From Verrucomicrobiia bacterium (GTDB lineage Bacteria; Verrucomicrobiota; Verrucomicrobiia; Limisphaerales; JAUIHU01): DNA of 7,371 nucleotides. The position numbers and the translations under genes are program-made. Every line of letters begins with the position of its first letter. The stretch's first letter is position 1. The stretch spans positions 1 through 7,371 of the forward strand of contig JAUIHU010000209.1 of assembly GCA_030432175.1 (NCBI GenBank), written 5' to 3'. The notes under the pieces were generated by a model that did not search any database, was not told the DNA's origin, and saw nothing but the letters and a program-made list of their open reading frames with translations. Positions 1 to 5,434 of this stretch are shown here, piece after piece.

Positions 1-1083
1 GTTGGCCTGCTCGTAGTTGGTGTGCTTGGTCCAGATTCCCAAATCTCCCAGATGAAATACGTGATCTCCCCCAAGCACGACAATAGTATTATCATCCAGT
101 TCCAAACGTTCCAGTTCATTCAATACCTGACCAATCTGAGCATCCACAAAACTCATACTGGCGTAGTATCCGTGAATGAGTTTTCTTTTCAAAGGTTCAC
201 TGAAGGGATCCGACTTTTCTTGGTGGACCGGTTTGTAATTACTGATCTCACCGCCCCGTTTTCCAGCCACTCTTGGGGCTCCTTCAGGCAATTTCTCATG
301 TTCGGGCATGGGTAGCTGCGCTGGATCATACAAGTCCCAGTACTTTTTAGGCGCGCTGAAAGGCAAATGAGGTCGGGCGAATCCGGCGACTATGAAGAAT
401 GGTGTTCCATCCTGCTCACGTCTATTCTTGGCAGCTTGGAGCCTTTTTATGGTTTCAGCAGCAACCCGACCATCCGCGTATTTAATATCTTCAACATCTG
501 GTGACTCAAAAGCTGCGCCGCGTGGAAGAGATCCAATTTCCCCAAGTCGCTGATTGGTAAAGTACGCTTCCTCACGTGTGAGTTGTCCGCCGTCTGTGCT
601 GGCAGGATCGAGATACTCAATCACTTTGTCATGGAAATGCGGAACACTGAAAGACTCCGGATCCCCTTCATTTCCATGTCCTATATGAAAGACTTTTCCG
701 AGTGATTCAGTCCGGTAACCACCATGCTTTGCAAAATATTGCGGCATCGTTACCGCATCTGGAAGCGTCCGGCGAAGATGACTCCCCAAACCATACAGTC
801 CTGTCGCAGTGGAGTGGGATCCGAGCATCAATGTGAAACGGGAAGGCGCGCAAACCGCCTGATTGCAATAGGCCAGATCAAACCGCATTCCCTCCCCGGC
901 CAGGCGATCCAGATTTGGCGTTTGGGCAATTGGATCTCCATATGCGCCAAGAGCGGGTTTCAGATCATCTACGAGTAATAACAGAACGTTGGGACGATTA
1001 ACATGGGTTTCGGAGGCGTCTAATGTCGGAAGTAATAAAGAAAAAAACGCCAGACGCTGGAGCATTCGGTTACTTAAAATCAT
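1..1083 (-). CDS. Exported sulfatase, iduronate-2-sulfatase-like (S1_7 type), 3' end cut by window edge
   Basis: This is a formylglycine-dependent sulfatase that hydrolyses sulfate esters, most likely on sulfated glycans in the periplasm or outside the cell. 361 residues are visible, and the family is usually about 450-550, so the C-terminal subdomain is missing. From the ATG at 1083, residues 1-24 form a signal peptide (NRMLQRL, then a Leu/Phe-rich core). Metal-binding Asp39-Asp40 lie in LLLLVDDL. The catalytic motif is C78-A-P-S-R82, where Cys78 (850-852) would become formylglycine. GKVFH is at 129-133, GFARPHLP at 234-241, the metal pair Asp340-His341, and Lys353 in WTKH. CAPSR, GKVFH and the PHLP segment resemble human IDS, but the true substrate is unknown. 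The motif around Asp340 reads GGDHVFHLG instead of the usual WGDHGxHLG. ATG 1065 is an alternative start; neither start has a clear Shine-Dalgarno. The Cys-type site needs a maturase (FGE or anSME), not seen here. Confidence 0.95.
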   Translation of the reverse strand, partial: MILSNRMLQRLAFFSLLLPTLDASETHVNRPNVLLLLVDDLKPALGAYGDPIAQTPNLDRLAGEGMRFDLAYCNQAVCAPSRFTLMLGSHSTATGLYGLGSHLRRTLPDAVTMPQYFAKHGGYRTESLGKVFHIGHGNEGDPESFSVPHFHDKVIEYLDPASTDGGQLTREEAYFTNQRLGEIGSLPRGAAFESPDVEDIKYADGRVAAETIKRLQAAKNRREQDGTPFFIVAGFARPHLPFSAPKKYWDLYDPAQLPMPEHEKLPEGAPRVAGKRGGEISNYKPVHQEKSDPFSEPLKRKLIHGYYASMSFVDAQIGQVLNELERLELDDNTIVVLGGDHVFHLGDLGIWTKHTNYEQAN

Positions 1084-1151
1084 AGGACAATGGATTGAGT
1101 ATATTTCAGCAACCCATAACCTCAAACCTTGCTGTAGCGCAACCCAAATTT

Positions 1152-1185
1152 CTTATACCCGCAGTTACACATCAGCATTCATCAG
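1152..1185 (-). promoter_or_regulatory. Candidate sulfatase promoter with direct repeats
   Basis: On the minus strand, TATAAG (1157 to 1152) matches the bacterial -10 consensus at five of six bases. It would start a transcript near 1145, about 60 bases before the sulfatase ATG. The plus strand carries two CATCAG copies at 1170-1175 and 1180-1185, one helical turn apart. They flank the place where a -35 box would sit (1175-1180, GAATGC on the minus strand, a poor match). A weak -35 flanked by spaced repeats would suit an activator-dependent promoter, but this is inference from a few bases. The rest of the 1084-1307 gap is AT-rich; I see no convincing terminator behind the pseudopilin gene. Confidence 0.22.
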
Positions 1186-1307
1186 ATGCAAGAACCTCGC
1201 CCCAGCCTAATGCTAATATATTGTTAATTGAATCAAAAATTTGACAAATTAAAAAATCTTTATATCTGATCCTATCTACATTATCACTCGATTAAATAAA
1301 GTATTTA

Positions 1308-2096
1308 TCAGCGCCCTCGACGATTTTTTCGTTGTAAAGGATCCCAAAATTCAATGTTGATATCCGTCGAAGTCCGGATCGGGTCGCTTGGAGGATTGAT
1401 TGCCTCGTCTTGACGAGTCTCGCTATGTCCATCGTTGAAAACGACAACGCCTGTGCCCTGATGACGGTTGTTGTCGATTCCCTCCTTTGTATCTGCGCGT
1501 CCCATTCCTGCTGTGGGCCACCAAAGACTGCTGCTCCAGTTACCATTAGGCTTTGGCATTGTATCCCCAACCGCCAGGTTCATTGCGGGCTTGAGAATTG
1601 ACGATCTTTTGAAGGTGGGTTCACTCACGATGCGCCATAAGATCGATTGACGTGAATAGGGATGGAGTCCGAGAAAAAATGCGTTATAGCCATAACCCAC
1701 CTTGTGAGCATCAAACCTCCACTCCCACTGGACTCCCAAATCCTGCCGACGCCCTTTCAAAGACGGGCAATGAAACAATTTTGTATTCCGTTCATTATTC
1801 AGGATCGTCGTGCCCCACCAGTCATCCGGATTGTTTGTGGTTCCGCGAGTGTTGTTATTGCGATGTGGAGGGAACACATCTTCATTATCCTCGGTGTACA
1901 ATTGAAGCATGATTCCAATCTGGCGCAGATTGTTCAGGCAGGATATGCGGTGAGATTTTTCTTTGGCTTTCGCCAGCGCCGGAAGCAACATCCCTGCAAG
2001 AATGGCTATGATCGCAATCACCACCAACAATTCGATCAGTGTAAAACCAGCTCGAAAACGTCTCATAACACTTGGATCAATGGAAAGCATTAACAT
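1308..2096 (-). CDS. Type II secretion pseudopilin-like protein with H-X9-DG C-terminal motif
   Basis: This is a type IV pilin-like protein of 262 residues, expected to sit in the inner membrane, be cleaved by prepilin peptidase and possibly join a pseudopilus or surface fibre. The cleavage site is AG17/F18TLIE22, with the conserved Glu at +5, followed by the hydrophobic helix through about residue 41. An amphipathic stretch (KAKEKSHRISCLNNLRQIGIMLQLYTED) leads to the globular part. His212 and Asp222-Gly223 form the H-X9-DG motif typical of the large pseudopilin families of Planctomycetes, Verrucomicrobia and Lentisphaerae. The tail has the common FWDPLQR segment and the gene ends with adjacent TGA TAA stops. 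The start could be 2096, 2090 or 2066 (MRRFRAGFTL); the shortest gives the most typical leader length, and none has a clear ribosome binding site. The sulfatase gene follows on the same strand after 224 bases. Family assignment is firm; the individual role is unknown. Confidence 0.95.
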   Translation of the reverse strand: MLMLSIDPSVMRRFRAGFTLIELLVVIAIIAILAGMLLPALAKAKEKSHRISCLNNLRQIGIMLQLYTEDNEDVFPPHRNNNTRGTTNNPDDWWGTTILNNERNTKLFHCPSLKGRRQDLGVQWEWRFDAHKVGYGYNAFFLGLHPYSRQSILWRIVSEPTFKRSSILKPAMNLAVGDTMPKPNGNWSSSLWWPTAGMGRADTKEGIDNNRHQGTGVVVFNDGHSETRQDEAINPPSDPIRTSTDINIEFWDPLQRKNRRGR

Positions 2097-2232
2097 CGCA
2101 TTCTAAAGGTTAAAATCATACTCGCAATACTTTAAAATCTTTAAGTTTATCAAAATTTTATTCGTGGATTTCTGTCGGAGTCGAAATAATAGGTTCAAAC
2201 TTGGAATCCAATCCAATAAGAGACTTTGATAA
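2097..2232. promoter_or_regulatory. Divergent intergenic region, probable promoters both ways
   Basis: This 136-bp AT-rich gap lies between the divergently read pseudopilin and methyltransferase genes, so it should hold both promoters. On the minus strand TATGAT (2120 to 2115) is a good -10 with a weak upstream TTAAAG after 18 bases, which would leave a leader of about 12 bases before ATG 2096. On the plus strand a possible pair is TTCGTG (2161-2166) and AAATAA (2184-2189) with a 17-base spacer, but it is weak. AAGAGA at 2218-2223, nine bases before ATG 2233, is a modest Shine-Dalgarno for the methyltransferase. These are consensus matches by eye. Confidence 0.35.
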
Positions 2233-3291
2233 ATGAACGAACCATCGATTAATCCATGGCTGACCCAGCCTCCTCAATCAGACCCAGCTCAACTACTGAG
2301 ATTTCGTGACCGACAAAATGCAGCGGAACTGGTTGCTGCGGCTCTATTACATCTTGATTTTTTCAGCTGGCTAAATGAGAACCCAAAATCCGACACCCAA
2401 CAAATACAAGCGGTCTATGATTTCCAACCACGTCCATTGGATGTCATGCTGACTCTGTTCCGAGCCAGTGGGCTGATCCGTACTTTGCACGGCGACCGAC
2501 ATGAGTTGACGGACCTGGGCGCTGAAACTCTGGTCAAAGGATCCCCATGGTATCTGGGACCTTACTACGAGCCACTGCGTCACACCCAATGTACCACAGA
2601 TTATCTAAAGGTTTTAAACACAGGAAAACCAGCAAACTGGCGTTCTGAACAGGATGGGAAGGATTGGCACGAGTCCATGCTAACAGATGAGTTTGCCAAA
2701 TCTTTCACAGCGCTGATGAACTGCCGTGGACTGGCTCTTGGACAGGCTCTGGCTTCGGTCCTAAGGGTCAATATGGCGAATCGTAAAAGATTCCTTGATG
2801 TAGGCGCCGGATCCGGAATCTACGGAAGCGCTCTTGCTGCTGCTTTCCCGCACCTGACCGGGTACGCCTTGGAACAACCCCCAGTCGATGCCATCACTCG
2901 ACAGGAAATTGCAAACCACGGTCTAAGTGGTCGCATTGAAACCGTTACGGCCGATATGTTTAAAGATCCCTGGCCCGACGATGTGGATACCATTCTGCTG
3001 TCCAATGTCCTGCATGATTGGGATTTCCCCGAAGTTCGTCGCATCATTGAAAAGTGCAGCGAGACTTTACCCCAGGACGGACTATTGGTCATTCACGAAG
3101 CCTTCATTGACAATGACAAAACCGGACCACTACCTGTGGCTGAATACTCTGCGTTGCTGATGAGTATTACCCAGGGGAAATGCTACACTCCGGCGGAATA
3201 TGGTTCGATCCTGGAGGAAATCGGCTTCAGTGTTGGACCTTACCTGGACACCACTGCTGACCGGGGCATGATGACGGCGATAAAAAAATGA
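2233..3291 (+). CDS. SAM-dependent O-methyltransferase-like enzyme (winged-helix plus Methyltransf_2 fold)
   Basis: This is a class I methyltransferase of 352 residues, predicted to be cytoplasmic and to transfer a methyl group from S-adenosylmethionine to a hydroxyl of a small molecule. The N-terminal part (about 20-115) looks like the winged-helix dimerisation domain of the acetylserotonin/hydroxyneurosporene O-methyltransferase family (AAELVAAALLHLDFFSWL, then LFRASGLI and ELTDLGAETL). The catalytic domain carries the SAM motif I VGAGSGIYG (190-198), an acidic residue for the ribose (Glu214), Asp241 in TADMF, and SNVLHDWD, whose His261 aligns with the catalytic base. HEAF (288-291) follows, and the length is normal for the family. 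It appears to lead an operon with the propeller and SDR genes downstream. The gene ends in A7 followed by TGA. The substrate cannot be inferred; a small-molecule, pigment or secondary-metabolite role is only suggested by family. Confidence 0.92.
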   Translation: MNEPSINPWLTQPPQSDPAQLLRFRDRQNAAELVAAALLHLDFFSWLNENPKSDTQQIQAVYDFQPRPLDVMLTLFRASGLIRTLHGDRHELTDLGAETLVKGSPWYLGPYYEPLRHTQCTTDYLKVLNTGKPANWRSEQDGKDWHESMLTDEFAKSFTALMNCRGLALGQALASVLRVNMANRKRFLDVGAGSGIYGSALAAAFPHLTGYALEQPPVDAITRQEIANHGLSGRIETVTADMFKDPWPDDVDTILLSNVLHDWDFPEVRRIIEKCSETLPQDGLLVIHEAFIDNDKTGPLPVAEYSALLMSITQGKCYTPAEYGSILEEIGFSVGPYLDTTADRGMMTAIKK

Positions 3292-3329
3292 TCCCAAATC
3301 TATTTCAAAACATTACAATCTCCCCATGA
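3288..3329 (+). other. Bridging mini-ORF, 13 codons, possible translational coupler
   Basis: An ATG at 3288-3290 overlaps the methyltransferase stop (TGA 3289-3291) as ATGA. It opens the frame MIPNLFQNITISP, whose TGA (3327-3329) overlaps the propeller start ATG (3326-3328), again as ATGA. The mini-ORF therefore spans exactly the 34-base gap between the two genes, which otherwise has no visible Shine-Dalgarno. It could pass terminating ribosomes from one gene to the next. It could equally be chance, since a frame this short is easily open. The peptide matches nothing I recognise. Confidence 0.2.
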
Positions 3330-4606
3330 AACTCACCCATATTCTTCTGGCGCTCTCAGTTTGTGCGCCGTTCGTCCAAGCAGAAAACTGGACCCGATTC
3401 AGAGGGCCGACCGGACAAGGCTACACTGATGAGTCCGGACTACCTACGGAATGGTCTGCGGATTCCAACATTAAATGGAAAACTGCCATCCCTGGCAATG
3501 GCTGGTCCTCACCAGTGATCTGGGGCGATCGCGTTTTCGTTTCCACTACAACGGAACAGGATCAGTCCTGTCGGGTCATTTGCGTGAACCGTGAGTCAGG
3601 AAAAATCGAATGGAACGTTGAAGTCTTCCGGCAAACACCCGGACGCAAGGAAGGTCAGAACTCGTACGCTACACCAACCATAGCCGTAGATTCCTGCCAT
3701 GCATACGCGGTGTTTGGGAATGGCGGAGTCGCTGCTCTGAAACACACGGGACAAATCATTTGGGTAAATCTCGAAGTGGAGTTTTACAGCCGCCACGGAC
3801 TCGGCGCATCTCCCATTCTCTGGAAGGATCTGGTCATCATGCCCTATGACGGCAGCCAACGTGTCGACAAAGCCGGTAACTGGCCGAACAATCCACCTAA
3901 TGAAAAAGTAGGATGGCAGATACCCTGGGACAAGGCGCGCATCGTCGCACTGAATAAGAACACTGGTATTAGGGAATGGGTCGCCAAACGTGGCATGTCA
4001 CGGATCGCTCACATCACGCCTATTGTAATAGAGAATGATGGACGCCCTGTGATGATCAGCGCTGCCGGGGATGTGATTCAGGGCTTCGACCCGGCCAATG
4101 GAGAATTGATCTGGACCTGTTACAGTCAAGGTGAAGGAGTCACACCTGGATTTGCCATCGGCGATGGCAAAGTATTCACCTCATCCGGATTTGAACGAAC
4201 CACTCTCCGCACCGTGCGTCTGGGAGGCAAGGGCGATGTCACCGACACTCATATCGCCTGGGAACAACGCAAGGGTGTACCGACGATGTCATCTTTGCTC
4301 TACGCCGAGCCGTATGTTTATGCCGTCACCGATGGCGGGATTGTTACCTGTTACAAAGAAGATGATGGAGAAATCGTTTATCAGGAGCGAATCGGTGGAA
4401 GGCACAGCGCCTCTCCGGTATTGATTGACGACAAAATTTATTTCCTGTCTGAAGAAGGAGAAACCACGATCATTCCTGCCGGCCCGGAGTTCAAGATTCT
4501 CAACCAAAATCGGTTGAACGATGAAACTACCCGAGCCTCCATTGCCGTGTCGCAAGGAAACCTGTTTATCCGAACCCAAAATACATTGTTCTGTATTGGA
4601 GATTGA
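3326..4606 (+). CDS. Secreted PQQ-like beta-propeller repeat protein
   Basis: This 426-residue exported protein is built of WD/PQQ-like beta-propeller blades. Residues 1-19 (MKLTHILLALSVCAPFVQA) are a signal peptide, with cleavage likely before Glu20. The mature start, with RFRGPTGQG (24-32) and the IPGNGWSSPV segment (55-64), is the common opening of PQQ-like propellers in Planctomycetes and Verrucomicrobia. Blade-closing strands recur at VICVNRESGKIEW (84-96), VAALKHTGQIIW (135-146), IVALNKNTGIREW (206-218), IQGFDPANGELIW (251-263) and VTCYKEDDGEIVY (340-352). Annotation pipelines often call such proteins BamB-like. I see no evidence for quinone dehydrogenase activity, and a length near 430 is more like a binding or scaffold propeller. 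It lies 34 bases after the methyltransferase and overlaps the SDR gene by one base. Family and export are well supported; the ligand is unknown. LSVC (10-13) is not a good lipobox. Confidence 0.9.
   Translation: MKLTHILLALSVCAPFVQAENWTRFRGPTGQGYTDESGLPTEWSADSNIKWKTAIPGNGWSSPVIWGDRVFVSTTTEQDQSCRVICVNRESGKIEWNVEVFRQTPGRKEGQNSYATPTIAVDSCHAYAVFGNGGVAALKHTGQIIWVNLEVEFYSRHGLGASPILWKDLVIMPYDGSQRVDKAGNWPNNPPNEKVGWQIPWDKARIVALNKNTGIREWVAKRGMSRIAHITPIVIENDGRPVMISAAGDVIQGFDPANGELIWTCYSQGEGVTPGFAIGDGKVFTSSGFERTTLRTVRLGGKGDVTDTHIAWEQRKGVPTMSSLLYAEPYVYAVTDGGIVTCYKEDDGEIVYQERIGGRHSASPVLIDDKIYFLSEEGETTIIPAGPEFKILNQNRLNDETTRASIAVSQGNLFIRTQNTLFCIGD
4598..4601 (+). promoter_or_regulatory. Shine-Dalgarno GGAG that selects the SDR start
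   Basis: GGAG lies inside the last codons of the propeller gene, four bases before the ATG at 4606. The spacing is short but usable, and with the TGATG overlap it favours 4606 over the in-frame TTG at 4603 or the ATG at 4621. It is the clearest ribosome binding site among the complete genes here. Confidence 0.45.
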
Positions 4607-5322
4607 TGGATTCAAATCATATGTTGGCAAAGAAAACCATACTTATCAGCGGAGCCAATCGTGGCCTTGGATGGGAAACATCTCGAGTCCTGGCTGAGCG
4701 AGGCTGGAATGTATTACTGGGAACTCGTGAAGCTCAACTTCACGGACAATCCGTCAAGGAATTCGAAGTGAACGGAAACGCCACCTGGATTCATCTGGAT
4801 GTGTCAGCATCAGAAAGCATTCAATCCGCTGCACAATGGTTGGATCAACAAGTAGGGAAGCTGGATTGTCTGATCAACAACGCCGGGATTTATCCGGACG
4901 CTGGCAGGACGATCACGACCATTCCTCGTCAGCAAATGGCACAGACGTTCAACACCAATACCTTCGGAGCTTTGGAATTGACTCAGGCCTGCCTGAATTT
5001 GTTGAAGCGATCCAAAGCTCCCAAAGTCATCAATGTCTCCAGCGCCATGGGGCAATTGGAAGGGATGTCCCCCGCTTTCCCCAGTTACAGTCTCTCCAAA
5101 CTGGCCATGAACGGATTGACACTCATGCTGTCCAGTGAACTGGCAAGCGCAGGAATCGCCGTCAACTCCGTCAGCCCTGGCTGGGTACGCACCGACATGG
5201 GCGGTCCGAACGCCGACCGCAGCATAGAAGACGGAGCCAAAGGAATCATTTGGCTGGCGGATGAGGCCTCACACGACCTGACCGGAAAGTTTTTCAGAGA
5301 TGGAAAAGAACTGTGCTGGTGA
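4606..5322 (+). CDS. Short-chain dehydrogenase/reductase, carbonyl-reductase-like
   Basis: This is an NAD(P)-dependent oxidoreductase of the classical SDR family, 238 residues, cytoplasmic, acting on a carbonyl/alcohol substrate that cannot be named. The Rossmann cofactor motif is SGANRGLG (15-22). Arg41 follows beta-2 (LLGTRE) and suggests NADPH preference. Asp65 (HLDVS) and NNAG (91-94) are in place. The catalytic set is Asn118, Ser146 (INVSSAMG), Tyr161 and Lys165 (YSLSK); Ser146 lies about two residues further from Tyr161 than in FabG-like enzymes. PGWVRTDMGG (191-200) is the usual substrate-loop region, and GKFFRDG near the end is typical. The ATG shares its A with the TGA of the propeller gene, so translational coupling is likely. 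ATG 4621 (MLAKKTILISG) is an alternative start. No clear terminator follows. A redox step paired with the upstream methyltransferase is inference from the operon. Confidence 0.93.
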   Translation: MDSNHMLAKKTILISGANRGLGWETSRVLAERGWNVLLGTREAQLHGQSVKEFEVNGNATWIHLDVSASESIQSAAQWLDQQVGKLDCLINNAGIYPDAGRTITTIPRQQMAQTFNTNTFGALELTQACLNLLKRSKAPKVINVSSAMGQLEGMSPAFPSYSLSKLAMNGLTLMLSSELASAGIAVNSVSPGWVRTDMGGPNADRSIEDGAKGIIWLADEASHDLTGKFFRDGKELCW

Positions 5323-5390
5323 CCCTTCCAACGCTTTGAATGATTTTTCTGGACCAGTCTGAGTTAAATTTCATCTCAAAGCTAAATTTG

Positions 5391-5406
5391 TAGTAATTAA
5401 GTACTA
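5391..5406. promoter_or_regulatory. Near-palindrome, possible operator upstream of the secreted protein gene
   Basis: TAGTAATTAAGTACTA is a 16-base sequence with 14 of 16 positions symmetric about TTAA. It lies 28 bases before the ATG at 5435 in the 112-bp gap after the SDR gene. Its half-sites also resemble -10 boxes (TAGTAA, TACTAA), so a repressor site on a promoter is possible. AAATTT occurs twice just upstream (5366-5371 and 5384-5389). The whole gap is AT-rich, which raises the chance of accidental symmetry. Confidence 0.22.
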
Positions 5407-5434
5407 ATTGTATTCTCACAACCCAAATCAACCC

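Noticed and set aside
22..1210. Several plus-strand open frames (22-315, 724-978, 989-1210)
   Set aside because: The first two lie antisense to the sulfatase, whose motifs run continuously through the region. The third covers the sulfatase start and gap and shows no protein-like composition.
1241..1269. Plus-strand TTGACA (1241-1246) as a promoter
   Set aside because: It has no good -10 at 16-18 bases and would drive only antisense transcription into the pseudopilin gene. The surroundings are AT-rich, so a chance match is likely.
1662..2093. A 143-codon open frame on the plus strand, antisense to the pseudopilin gene
   Set aside because: It is the mirror of a well-supported conserved gene, its protein has no recognisable family pattern, and there is no promoter or ribosome binding site for it.
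3280..3291. A7 run before the methyltransferase stop as a programmed frameshift site
   Set aside because: A -1 slip would add only the 13 codons of the bridging mini-ORF, and no downstream stimulatory stem is visible. Coupling by overlap is a simpler reading.
3353..3364. Lipobox in the propeller signal peptide (LSVC)
   Set aside because: Val at -1 is unsuitable for lipoprotein processing, and the better signal peptidase I site follows at VQA/E.
4603..4605. TTG as the start of the SDR gene
   Set aside because: The ATG directly after it at 4606 gives the classic TGATG overlap with GGAG upstream.
5408..5410. TTG as the start of the secreted protein gene
   Set aside because: It would add nine polar residues before a normal signal peptide that begins at ATG 5435.
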